Positions 13,387 through 20,369 of a stretch of DNA of 23,608 nt are shown here, piece by piece (within the stretch, counting starts at the first letter, position 1; the number at the start of each line of letters is the position of its first letter). The notes under the pieces were generated by a model, which worked only from the letters and a program-made list of their open reading frames with translations, ran no database searches and had not been told where the DNA came from. The position numbers were made by a program, and so were the translations under genes. The DNA is from a virus, in the IMG/VR virus record IMGVR_UViG_3300048769_000023, positions 1-23,608 of that record. One strand, written 5' to 3'.

Positions 13387-13401
13387 GTGCCAACGTGGCA
13401 C
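13387..13401. repeat. perfect inverted repeat GTGCCA-acg-TGGCAC
   Basis: A 6-bp arm palindrome with 3-base centre lies between the A/T-rich direct repeats and the first ATG of the MuF-like gene. It is shaped like a dimeric operator or a short RNA hairpin. It lies inside the frame if the TTG at 13385 were the start. Confidence 0.45.
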
Positions 13402-13405
13402 CGCA

Positions 13406-14359
13406 ATGCTTGTATGGCCACAGCAATACGCTGCACTATGGGCCAACAGCATGGCGCTTCACCTTGCGATTCTGGCGGCCGGTGCTCGCGGGCACAAACG
13501 GCGCCACGGTAACGCCCGGCCGGTGAAGAGGCTGCGCCCGATTCATCCAAACCACGTTGCGGAGCTGAAATATCGATCTGGCATTCTCCAGCTCGTTTCG
13601 CGGTGCAAGTCCATCGTCGACGGCCAGCTAGCCGCGCTCGAATCGCACTGGCCTCGCCCCACAAGCGCCGACGGCGTGCGGGTGGGCGATTCCCTCCCCT
13701 ACTCCATCGAGGCATTCATTCGCTCTGCCAAGGGCAAGCTCGGCGGTCTCGACGAGTGGACCAAGCGCATGGTCGGGCTCGCCGTTGAAGCGAACCGTGA
13801 CAGCGTGGACGACCGGCTCGCGCGCGAAATCAAGCGCGCCATCGGGGTCGACGTCGGCCACCTACTCCACGCGAACGGCCCGCTCCTGCAAGCGATGAAG
13901 ACGGCGACCAAGGACAACGTCGCGCTCATCAAGTCGATTCCCGAGAAGTATTTCGGCCGCGTGACCGAGACGCTTACCGCGGGCTGGACCGGCGGCGTCC
14001 GCTGGGAATCGCTCGTCGACCAGATTCAGCGAGACGGCGACATCACGGAGAACCGCGCGAAGCTGATTGCGCGCGACCAGACCAGCAAGATGAACAGCTC
14101 TTTCAACCAAGAGCGACAGCAGCAGGTCGGGATCGAGAAGTTTGAGTGGTCCACGTCGGAAGACGAGCGCGTCCGCGAGTCGCACGCGGAGCTTGATGGA
14201 AAGATTTTCAGCTGGGACGACCCGCCCATTGTTGACGACGAAGTGGCAACCCCTGGCTCCCCGATTTTATGCAGGTGCGTGGCCATCCCATTTATCGACA
14301 TGGGCGACGCGGCCCTCGGATTCGGCACGAACGAACAGCAAGAGGAGATCGCAGCATGA
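13406..14359 (+). CDS. Mu gpF-like minor head / head morphogenesis protein (about 317 aa)
   Basis: The C-terminal part holds the MuF signature: DERVRESHAELDGKIFSWDD (from residue 253, His260) followed by PGSPILCRCVAIPFID (Cys289, Cys291). Before it are the helix NRAKLIARDQTSKMNSSFNQ and the N-terminal RPVKRLRPIHPNHVAELKYR typical of this family. MuF proteins are minor head components made next to the portal and some are injected. The start is uncertain: TTG 13385, ATG 13406 and ATG 13451 are all possible and none has a clear ribosome binding site. This may reflect the inverted operon inserted just upstream, which separates it from the portal. The stop overlaps the next ATG. Confidence 0.85.
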   Translation: MLVWPQQYAALWANSMALHLAILAAGARGHKRRHGNARPVKRLRPIHPNHVAELKYRSGILQLVSRCKSIVDGQLAALESHWPRPTSADGVRVGDSLPYSIEAFIRSAKGKLGGLDEWTKRMVGLAVEANRDSVDDRLAREIKRAIGVDVGHLLHANGPLLQAMKTATKDNVALIKSIPEKYFGRVTETLTAGWTGGVRWESLVDQIQRDGDITENRAKLIARDQTSKMNSSFNQERQQQVGIEKFEWSTSEDERVRESHAELDGKIFSWDDPPIVDDEVATPGSPILCRCVAIPFIDMGDAALGFGTNEQQEEIAA

Positions 14360-14667
14360 ATACCGAACTCTACCGACGCTTGGCAGCCGACGGCAACGCG
14401 AATGCGAAGCACATCGCTGACGACTTCGGCTCGATGCCCGGCGAAGAGATGGACGATTCCGATTCCAGCACGCAGCTTGCGGGCGCCATCGGCGAACTCA
14501 ACGGGCGCGCCAAGGCCCACAGCGAAGCCGGCGAGCACGACCAGGCCGCGTCTGTTCACGAAGAGCGCGGGCGCTTGCACGAGTCGCGCGGCGAACACGA
14601 GCAGGCCAAGGACGCCTACAAGGACGCGCTGGCCTGCCACAAGGCGGGGGATTGCTGGGGCAAGTAA
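14356..14667 (+). CDS. small TPR-like helical protein, paralogue 1 (103 aa)
   Basis: ATG 14356 overlaps the MuF stop, with AAGAGGAGATC upstream. The N-terminus MNTELYRRLAADGNANAKHI closely parallels that of the next gene (MDINFYKRLARDGVKGAKRI). Residues about 53-92 contain two similar 20-residue helical units, AHSEAGEHDQAASVHEERGR and LHESRGEHEQAKDAYKDALA, resembling tetratricopeptide hairpins. Such folds bind peptides. Its location between MuF and the protease/scaffold suggests a head-related role, but none is known to me. Confidence 0.7.
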   Translation: MNTELYRRLAADGNANAKHIADDFGSMPGEEMDDSDSSTQLAGAIGELNGRAKAHSEAGEHDQAASVHEERGRLHESRGEHEQAKDAYKDALACHKAGDCWGK

Positions 14668-14669
14668 CC

Positions 14670-15110
14670 ATGGACATCAACTTCTACAAGCGACTTGCTC
14701 GGGATGGCGTCAAGGGCGCGAAGCGCATCGTGAAGGCGTTGGACGGAAGCCCAGACCAGCCACGCGACCCGGATGGGAAATGGGGAAGCGGGGGAAGCGG
14801 GGGTGGCGGCGGTGGCAAAGGGAGCGGAAGTAGTCAGCGAAACGCCGAAGGGCACCTAGTCTTTTCTCCCGTCACTGGAGCCAGCAAGGAAGAACTCAAG
14901 GATTTACAGAAGACAGGAAAGCAACACGAGGTGGCGGGAAGAGCCACGAAAGCAATCGAATATTACAGAGAAGCCGCTAGGCGCAGTGACAGCGAAAGTT
15001 CCAGGGATTTTGCTAAGCAAAGCGAGGGGCACGAAAGAGCAGGCAATTTGGCGAAGGCGTTGACGTACGCCAAGCAAGCTGCGCATGCGGCAGTCGAGGG
15101 CAAGAAGTAA
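14670..15110 (+). CDS. small TPR-like protein with DQPRDPDGKWG linker, paralogue 2 (146 aa)
   Basis: ATG 14670 follows TGGGGCAAGTAACC. The N-terminal 20 residues match the previous gene. Residues 28-39 (PDQPRDPDGKWG) plus a Gly/Ser tract to about 54 repeat the linker found before the portal C-terminal domain. Then come helical repeats: GKQHEVAGRATKAIEYYREA and EGHERAGNLAKALTYAKQAA, again TPR-like. The likely plan is a short head-binding tag, a flexible linker and a helical binding domain. The helical-domain DNA is less GC-rich than the neighbours, as in the portal graft. It ends in TAATG, overlapping the protease/scaffold start. Confidence 0.7.
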   Translation: MDINFYKRLARDGVKGAKRIVKALDGSPDQPRDPDGKWGSGGSGGGGGGKGSGSSQRNAEGHLVFSPVTGASKEELKDLQKTGKQHEVAGRATKAIEYYREAARRSDSESSRDFAKQSEGHERAGNLAKALTYAKQAAHAAVEGKK

Positions 15111-16255
15111 TGAGCACCCGCTGCCAGGTCCACGACATCACGACGATCTCGAAGCGCGAGGTCACGCCGCAAGGCTACCTCGTCGCGCCCGCGATCATCG
15201 GTCGGACTGGCGTGCAGACCTACACCCGCGGCGAGCTTGGCCTTGACGGTGACCCGCGCGCGCTGGTGCGGCTCATGCGGACGGCTGACGAGGTATTCCG
15301 CCCCGAGACAGTCGCCAGCTTCGAGAACGTGCCGATCACCGATGGGCATCCGTCCGGAGGCGTGAACGCGCAGAACTGGGCGAAGCTGTCCAAGGGCGAA
15401 GTTCGCGACGTCAGCAAGGCCGACGGCGACCTGCTCGGCGGGAAGTCCATCGTCAAAGACGGCGCCATGGTCAGCAAGGTAGTCGCTGGCAAGGGCGCGC
15501 TTTCATGCGGCTATAGCTTCAACCTCGACCTGACACCGGGCGAAGGCTTCGACGGCTACCAGCGAGAAATTTTAGGGGATCACGTCGCCATCGTCGACGT
15601 CCCGCGGGGCGGACCTGTTTGCCGAATCGCGGACCGTGAAAACCAAACAGAGGAGCAGACCATGAGCACACGTAAGATCGCAGTGGATGGGCTGCCGCGG
15701 TTCGAGATTGACGAACTAGCGGCCGAGGCCATCGAGACCCACGTCAAGAAACTGGCCGCAGACCGCGACCAAGTGATCGCCGACTTCAGCGAAGCCGTCG
15801 ACACGCACAAGGCGAAGATTTCTGCCAAGGATGCCGAGCTGACCGCCGTCAAGGCGTCGGTCACGGCCAATGACACAGAAATCACCGCCCTCAAGGCCAA
15901 GCTGGCGAAGGTGGAAGCCATCGACATCGACACGCTCGTCGCAGACCGCGCCGCGCTGGTTGAGTCGGCCAAGAAGCTGGCGCCCGAGCTGGACATCAAG
16001 GGCAGCTCGCACGACATCCGCAAGGCAGCCATCGCGGTTGCTTGTGGCGATGCCACCAACAAGGCCGTTGCCGACGAACTGTTCGGCGCCGCCGGCATCG
16101 ACAAGGCCACGGAAGACCAGGTCAAGGCGACCTTCGGAGTCTTGCTGGCGCTCCCCAAGCACGCCGCCCTCGCGGCCCAAGATGCAGCCGTCGGACGCGC
16201 CCTCGGCAGCAACACCACTTCATGGACGGCGACCGGCCCGGTTGAGCGTCTCTAA
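15110..16255 (+). CDS. DUF2213 head maturation protease/scaffold fusion (381 aa)
   Basis: The first 175 residues match DUF2213: GVQTYTRGEL, FRPETVASFENVPITDGHPS, the GKGALSCGYSF strand and GDHVAIVDVPRGGPV. His80, Ser132 and His158 are plausible catalytic residues by analogy with head proteases, though I cannot prove this. From residue 185 on, the protein is a charged, heptad-like helix (SEAVDTHKAKISAKDAELTA) followed by a small Ala-rich domain, as expected for a scaffold. Protease plus scaffold in one frame, followed by decoration and capsid genes, is the usual order in head operons. The start overlaps the upstream stop. The scaffold part has its own internal start (separate entry). Confidence 0.8.
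   Translation: MSTRCQVHDITTISKREVTPQGYLVAPAIIGRTGVQTYTRGELGLDGDPRALVRLMRTADEVFRPETVASFENVPITDGHPSGGVNAQNWAKLSKGEVRDVSKADGDLLGGKSIVKDGAMVSKVVAGKGALSCGYSFNLDLTPGEGFDGYQREILGDHVAIVDVPRGGPVCRIADRENQTEEQTMSTRKIAVDGLPRFEIDELAAEAIETHVKKLAADRDQVIADFSEAVDTHKAKISAKDAELTAVKASVTANDTEITALKAKLAKVEAIDIDTLVADRAALVESAKKLAPELDIKGSSHDIRKAAIAVACGDATNKAVADELFGAAGIDKATEDQVKATFGVLLALPKHAALAAQDAAVGRALGSNTTSWTATGPVERL
15662..16255 (+). CDS. possible internally initiated scaffold protein (197 aa, nested in-frame)
   Basis: The in-frame ATG 15662 (Met185 of the 381-aa protein) is preceded by GAGGAG at 15650-15655 with a six-base spacer, a stronger ribosome binding site than most gene starts here. It falls at the junction between the protease-like and coiled-coil domains, as with nested scaffolds such as lambda Nu3 within gpC. 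The product would start MSTRKIAVDGLPRFEIDELA and consist of the scaffold alone. Expression is inferred from the site only. Confidence 0.5.
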   Translation: MSTRKIAVDGLPRFEIDELAAEAIETHVKKLAADRDQVIADFSEAVDTHKAKISAKDAELTAVKASVTANDTEITALKAKLAKVEAIDIDTLVADRAALVESAKKLAPELDIKGSSHDIRKAAIAVACGDATNKAVADELFGAAGIDKATEDQVKATFGVLLALPKHAALAAQDAAVGRALGSNTTSWTATGPVERL

Positions 16256-16279
16256 GGCTTCAAAGGAAAGGCAAAGAAC

Positions 16280-16834
16280 ATGGCATCTCTACTCGATACC
16301 GTAGGCGGATACGTTCAGCAGATCGGGCTCCCCGGCGCGGAAGCGAACGGCAAGACCGACGCCCCCAAGAGCACGTTCATCAACGTCGGAACGACCAACG
16401 GACTCGACTCCGCTGGCATGGTCGACTTCGGCGTGGTCGTCGCCAAGTACCCCGGCGCGGACAACAACGCCGGGTTGCTCCAGACCGGCTACCTTCGTCC
16501 CGTCGGCATCAGCTCGCGCAGAATCAAGCGCGGCGCTGACCCGTCCACGAAGCTGGTTGGCTACAAGACCAACGACGAGTTCGCAGTCTACGAGACTGGC
16601 GACGTTGTTTGCATGGCGGCCGAGAACGTCAACGAAAACGATCAAGTGATCGCGCTCGTCACCCCGTACTCGCCCTCGACGGGCATCTCGACCAACGTGG
16701 GAGGCGACTCCGCCGGCACCGCAAGCGGTTCGCGCATCGCAGTTCCGGGCCACGTGTGGAAGACCACCACGTCCCAAGGTCAGCTCGGCGTTGTGGCGGT
16801 CTACCGTCGCGACATCGCGCCATACATCTCGTAA
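16280..16834 (+). CDS. head decoration / cement-like structural protein (184 aa)
   Basis: ATG 16280 follows AAAGGAAAGGCAAAGAAC. The protein (MASLLDTVGGYVQQIGLPGA) is rich in Gly, Ser, Thr and Val, with beta-strand character, for example LVGYKTNDEFAVYETGDVVC and QGQLGVVAVYRRDI at the end. It has no catalytic motif. A small beta-rich protein directly between scaffold and major capsid is, in phages of this type, usually the capsid decoration or cement protein. The assignment is mainly by position and composition. Confidence 0.65.
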   Translation: MASLLDTVGGYVQQIGLPGAEANGKTDAPKSTFINVGTTNGLDSAGMVDFGVVVAKYPGADNNAGLLQTGYLRPVGISSRRIKRGADPSTKLVGYKTNDEFAVYETGDVVCMAAENVNENDQVIALVTPYSPSTGISTNVGGDSAGTASGSRIAVPGHVWKTTTSQGQLGVVAVYRRDIAPYIS

Positions 16835-16862
16835 CAGGCACAGCAAGGAAAGGACACAGCAA

Positions 16863-18122
16863 ATGTTGCTCTCAAGAACTCAGGTAAAGGACGCAAAGGG
16901 CTACGCTGTCGACTGCCGCACGCTGCGACTGTTCGACGGCCACCCGCAAGGCCGGATGGTCGAACTGACCAACCACATCACCGCAGATGGCCGCCCGCTC
17001 AACGCCGCCAGCCGCTTCGACCAAATCGAAGCCGCGCTGAAGTCGTTCGGGTACATCTTCGACGGGACGCGAGCCGCCTACGACTCGACAGATCCCCTCT
17101 CGTGGAACATTTCCCAGCTCGCCTACACCGAGGCGAAGATGCTGGAGAAGTTCCGCGTCCCCGTGGTCTACAAGGACCTTATCCCCGTCTCCTACGAGGC
17201 TCCCCCGTGGGCGGACAGCGTGCAGGCCGAAGAGTACACGAGCACCGGCAAGGGGCAGATCGTTGCGGCCAACGCAACTGATATGCCTTTCGCCGACGCC
17301 AAGTTCGGCCGGCGCTTGATCGAGGTCAAGGGCGGAAAGATCGGCTACAAGTACAACGTCCAAGAGCTGATCGAATCGCAGCAGCTCAAGAAGCCCTTGA
17401 GCGACTTCCGCATGAAGGCGGCGATGATCGGCTACGAGCGCCACATGCAGGACATCGCGCTTCGCGGTGACACCGTCCACGGGCTCTATGGGTTCTGGAA
17501 TCAGCCCAGCTCGAAGATTACCCCCGTGGTCGCGCCAACTGGCAACTGGGACAACTCATCGACGTCGCCCCTCGCCATCCTGGCCGACATCAATCTGGGC
17601 ATCACGGCGGTGTACTCGGCATCGGGTACCAACGCCCTGGTGACTGACATCGCTCTCCCGATGGATGCACTGTCGGCGCTCAACAACACAATCCTCTCCG
17701 CGACTGGAAGCGGCGTGACCGTGCCGGTTGGGCAAAGCCTGCTCGCCTACATCAAGGCGAACAACATGAGCAAGCTGCAAGGGAACATCGACATCCAATT
17801 TCACGGCATCGTTCCCGACAAGGACGAGTCCACGGGGAGCGCCATCACCACGGCGGGTTCTTCGCTGAACTACGCTGGCGCTCTGAAGCACTCCGGATCC
17901 GCCATCACCGCCGGTCAGGTGTCATCTCGCGTGGTCTACTACGCGAAGTCCCCGGAATACCTGATCATGCATCAGCCCCTGACGCTGACCTTCCTGGCTC
18001 CTCAGCCCCGCAATGATGAAGTGGTGGTCCCCGGTCGCTACCGCTTCTGCCCAATCGACGTCCGATACCCCTCGACGATCTACTACCAGGACAACGTCCT
18101 GAAGGCCGATCAACAGAGCTAA
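16863..18122 (+). CDS. major capsid protein (DUF2184-like, 419 aa)
   Basis: ATG 16863 has GGAAAGGACACAGCAA upstream and is preferred over an in-frame start 24 codons earlier inside the decoration gene. The protein has an N-terminal arm, then AYTEAKMLEKFRVPVVYKDL, RLIEVKGGKIGYKYNVQELI, HMQDIALRGDTVHGLYGFWN and the C-terminal VRYPSTIYYQDNV, the pattern of DUF2184 coat proteins (HK97-like fold). It forms the hexamers and pentamers of the head. Its place after protease/scaffold and decoration genes agrees. Length is as expected. Confidence 0.85.
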   Translation: MLLSRTQVKDAKGYAVDCRTLRLFDGHPQGRMVELTNHITADGRPLNAASRFDQIEAALKSFGYIFDGTRAAYDSTDPLSWNISQLAYTEAKMLEKFRVPVVYKDLIPVSYEAPPWADSVQAEEYTSTGKGQIVAANATDMPFADAKFGRRLIEVKGGKIGYKYNVQELIESQQLKKPLSDFRMKAAMIGYERHMQDIALRGDTVHGLYGFWNQPSSKITPVVAPTGNWDNSSTSPLAILADINLGITAVYSASGTNALVTDIALPMDALSALNNTILSATGSGVTVPVGQSLLAYIKANNMSKLQGNIDIQFHGIVPDKDESTGSAITTAGSSLNYAGALKHSGSAITAGQVSSRVVYYAKSPEYLIMHQPLTLTFLAPQPRNDEVVVPGRYRFCPIDVRYPSTIYYQDNVLKADQQS

Positions 18123-18126
18123 CCCC

Positions 18127-18540
18127 GTGCTGCCCTCCGAATTCCAGGCCCAGTTTCCCGACGGCGAATTCTCCGCGCTGACGGGTGACTACGTTCAGAA
18201 GTTCTTGAACGCGGCGACCCCATTCTTTGATGTGGGGAGCTGGGGGTCTTGGTATTCGGAGGGCCTTTCTTGCTACGTTGCCCACAGCATCGTGGTGAGC
18301 AAGGCCAGAGCGGCCAGGGGCATTGTCCAGATGAACGGCGGCAATACAACCGAGAAGCATGTTGGCCCTGTCGGGACTTCGTTTGATTCGCAGATACTTA
18401 ACAAGCAGCTTTCCGACACGTTCCTCTTGACCGACTACGGGCGCCGCTACTGCGAGCTGCGCGACATGGTCGGGTTGGGCGGCACCATTGCGGCGGGCAG
18501 CTTCGCGGCGGCCGACGGACTCGACGAGGTACTTTGGTGA
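18127..18540 (+). CDS. DUF4054-like head-tail connector (137 aa)
   Basis: GTG 18127, four bases after the capsid stop, gives VLPSEFQAQFPDGEFSALTG. The F-x-x-xFP-x-F opening, the GDYVQKFLNAA helix and the ending LLTDYGRRYCELRDMVGLGG with a small-residue tail are typical of DUF4054 proteins, the adaptor that docks under the portal. No strong ribosome binding site is visible, so translation may be coupled to the capsid gene. The stop overlaps the next GTG (GTGA). Confidence 0.75.
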   Translation: MLPSEFQAQFPDGEFSALTGDYVQKFLNAATPFFDVGSWGSWYSEGLSCYVAHSIVVSKARAARGIVQMNGGNTTEKHVGPVGTSFDSQILNKQLSDTFLLTDYGRRYCELRDMVGLGGTIAAGSFAAADGLDEVLW

Positions 18541-18725
18541 GCAAGCATCATCACAGGACGCAGGCAATCCCGACGCCCGCGCCGGCCGTGACCGAGACGC
18601 AGGTCAAGGACACAGCACCGGCAGACGCCGAGCCGCGCTGGACGCTCACGCGCATGACTGTCGCTGGCGAACGGCCAACGATTGGTGGCATGCAGATTGG
18701 GGGCGAGCGTGTCGTTCTCAGTTAA
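18537..18725 (+). CDS. small hypothetical protein in the neck operon (62 aa)
   Basis: GTG 18537 overlaps the connector stop (GTGA). The product starts VSKHHHRTQAIPTPAPAVTE and is Pro/Thr/Ala-rich up to residue 35. It ends in a strand-like RMTVAGERPTIGGMQIGGER. It overlaps the next gene by 17 bases. The low-complexity first half looks like a linker and the second half could be a beta hairpin. No family recognised; short length keeps confidence moderate. Confidence 0.5.
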   Translation: MSKHHHRTQAIPTPAPAVTETQVKDTAPADAEPRWTLTRMTVAGERPTIGGMQIGGERVVLS

Positions 18726-19221
18726 GTCTAGCGGCGGCGCGCTGCCTGGACTGAAGGCGCTTCGCCAGCGCATGAAGGACGCAAACAAGAGCGTTCTTGT
18801 GGGCGTTCCCGTGGGCGCGAAGCCTGAAGAAGACGGCACCCCCATGGCGATGATCGCCGCAGTTCACGAATTCGGCTCACCAGAGCAGAACATCCCAGAG
18901 CGCTCTTTTCTTCGCGGCGGGATTCGCCGAGGCATGCCCAAGTTTAGCGCGCTCAACGAGAAGAACCTTCGCGCCGTGGTGCAAGGTGAATCGACGGTCA
19001 GCCAGGCCATGGGGCAACTCGGGGCGCTGGCGGCCGGCGAAGTCAAGCGCGAGTTCACCACGGCAGACTTTGCACCGCTCAAGCAATCCACCATCGACGC
19101 GCGTAAGCGCCGTTTCGGCAAGGCCAGCTCTCGGCCACTGATTGCAAGCGGGAACCTTCGGCAGTCGATCACCTGGATTGAGGCTGGATCCGAATCCGCA
19201 AACGCGAGGGTAGTCCGATGA
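18709..19221 (+). CDS. tail completion / gp10-like neck protein (170 aa)
   Basis: I chose GTG 18709 after the purine-rich TTGGGGGCGAGC; the product begins VSFSVKSSGGALPGLKALRQ. Features are VLVGVPVGA followed by AVHEFGSPEQNIPERSFLRG, and near the end STIDARKRRF and RPLIASGNLRQSITW. The E-F-G...IP-R-F-R and LI-SG-LR-S motifs are hallmarks of HK97 gp10-like/Mu gpG-like proteins that complete the head-tail or tail end. It lies among connector, stopper and terminator genes, the standard neck order, and its stop overlaps the next ATG. Confidence 0.8.
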   Translation: MSFSVKSSGGALPGLKALRQRMKDANKSVLVGVPVGAKPEEDGTPMAMIAAVHEFGSPEQNIPERSFLRGGIRRGMPKFSALNEKNLRAVVQGESTVSQAMGQLGALAAGEVKREFTTADFAPLKQSTIDARKRRFGKASSRPLIASGNLRQSITWIEAGSESANARVVR

Positions 19222-19592
19222 GAGTCGACGTTTCCGACATCGTCGTTGACTTCGACTTGGGTGGCACCACCTTCACACGGCGCCGGCCTACCACGACCTA
19301 CTCGGGCGAAGGCATCGCCCAGCAGTCCTACGATGATTTGACCGTTGCGGGAATCATCCAGCCCGCCAACACCGAAGATGCGCAGTTTCTCCCCGATGGC
19401 GTCAGACTTTCGGACGTCAGGGCCTTCTACTCATCGGTTCCCGTGAGCGCTGGCGATGGGTCTTCTACCATCGGCGACGTGTTGATCAACGACATGGGCC
19501 ACACCTTCCAGGTGCTGCATGTCGAGGGTTTCTACAAGCACGGCATGATCAAGGCACTTGCGCAGCGACTACTCCCGGAGGGATCACCATGA
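19218..19592 (+). CDS. head-tail joining (stopper-like) protein (124 aa)
   Basis: The ATGA overlap with the previous gene fixes the start. The protein MRVDVSDIVVDFDLGGTTFT is mostly beta: YDDLTVAGIIQPANTEDAQF, DVLINDMGHTFQVLHVEGFY and a final helix MIKALAQRLL. A small beta-barrel gene between a gp10-like protein and the tail terminator is usually the stopper that closes the head channel. I assign it by position and secondary-structure look, not by a firm motif. Confidence 0.6.
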   Translation: MRVDVSDIVVDFDLGGTTFTRRRPTTTYSGEGIAQQSYDDLTVAGIIQPANTEDAQFLPDGVRLSDVRAFYSSVPVSAGDGSSTIGDVLINDMGHTFQVLHVEGFYKHGMIKALAQRLLPEGSP

Positions 19593-20347
19593 GCTTTGTC
19601 GCCAACAGTTTCAAGGACGCGGCCGAGTTCCTGATCTGCTACCTCGTGCGCACTGCCTACGGCATGGCGCCCAACAGCGTCCGACCCGCTGACCAAAAGA
19701 GCCCAGCGGGAAGCGACGAGGACGAGTACGCGACTGTCCGGATCATGTCGAGCTATTCGGACTTCGGCACCGGGAACAAATCATACCTGACCGCGGTCTA
19801 TCCCGCGTGGGACGTGACACTTGCCTACGCCTACGGCGCGCTCGTCTCGGTCGGCGCCAACTCTTACCTGTGCATCATGGCGGTAACGGGCGGCGCCGGT
19901 CCGGCTACCGACAACACCCACTGGGCGACGGCCACGCCGACTACTCAGACCGTCGAGACCAACGACAACATCTACACGTTCACGACTTCGATTCAGTTTT
20001 TCCGCCACGCGAACCCGAATCCCGATGGAGCTGGACTCGCTACGTTCGGCCTCGGTGCTTTCGACAAGGCGGCGCGGCTCGCGTCTCGTCTTGGCCAAGA
20101 AGACATGCTCAATCTCATGGACACCATGAACCTTGGCATCGAGGACAACTCTCCCGCGCGCAACGTGGCCGCATTGGTGAATAGCGCCTACTTCGAAGAT
20201 CGCGGCTCGGTCGACTTTACCTTCACGATTCCCAACAGCGAAACCCTCATCCTCAACACCTTCGCGAACGTCGGCATCTCGCTGGAATTCGCCTCGCCGG
20301 GACAGCCAGCGCCTGATATCCGAGTCCTTACGGTAGCGCAGCCGTGA
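19589..20347 (+). CDS. tail terminator (neck) protein with an inserted carbohydrate-binding-like module (252 aa)
   Basis: The start overlaps the upstream stop (ATGA), preceded by GGAGGGATCACC. The outer parts fit phage neck/tail terminators: an N-terminal helix AAEFLICYLVRTAYG with ATVRIMSSYSDFG, and later TFTTSIQFFRHANP and SVDFTFTIPNSETLIL. Residues about 72-114 (AWDVTLAYAYGALVSVGANS, then YLCIMAVTGGAGP and NTHWATAT) look like a small Trp/Tyr module of the chitin-binding-like kind (W..., Y-xG-V, Y-C, TG-xP, W). Normal family members, as I recall them, lack it. It lies between two strands of the terminator and may project from the neck. The terminator role is fairly safe; the insert's ligand is unknown. 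Confidence 0.75.
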   Translation: MSFVANSFKDAAEFLICYLVRTAYGMAPNSVRPADQKSPAGSDEDEYATVRIMSSYSDFGTGNKSYLTAVYPAWDVTLAYAYGALVSVGANSYLCIMAVTGGAGPATDNTHWATATPTTQTVETNDNIYTFTTSIQFFRHANPNPDGAGLATFGLGAFDKAARLASRLGQEDMLNLMDTMNLGIEDNSPARNVAALVNSAYFEDRGSVDFTFTIPNSETLILNTFANVGISLEFASPGQPAPDIRVLTVAQP

Positions 20348-20369
20348 TCTCAACCAAAGGAAACCAAAC

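Noticed and set aside
15580-16218. Long minus-strand frame opposite the protease/scaffold gene
   Set aside because: It is the complement of GC-rich codons of a well supported gene and is Ser/Ala-rich without motifs.
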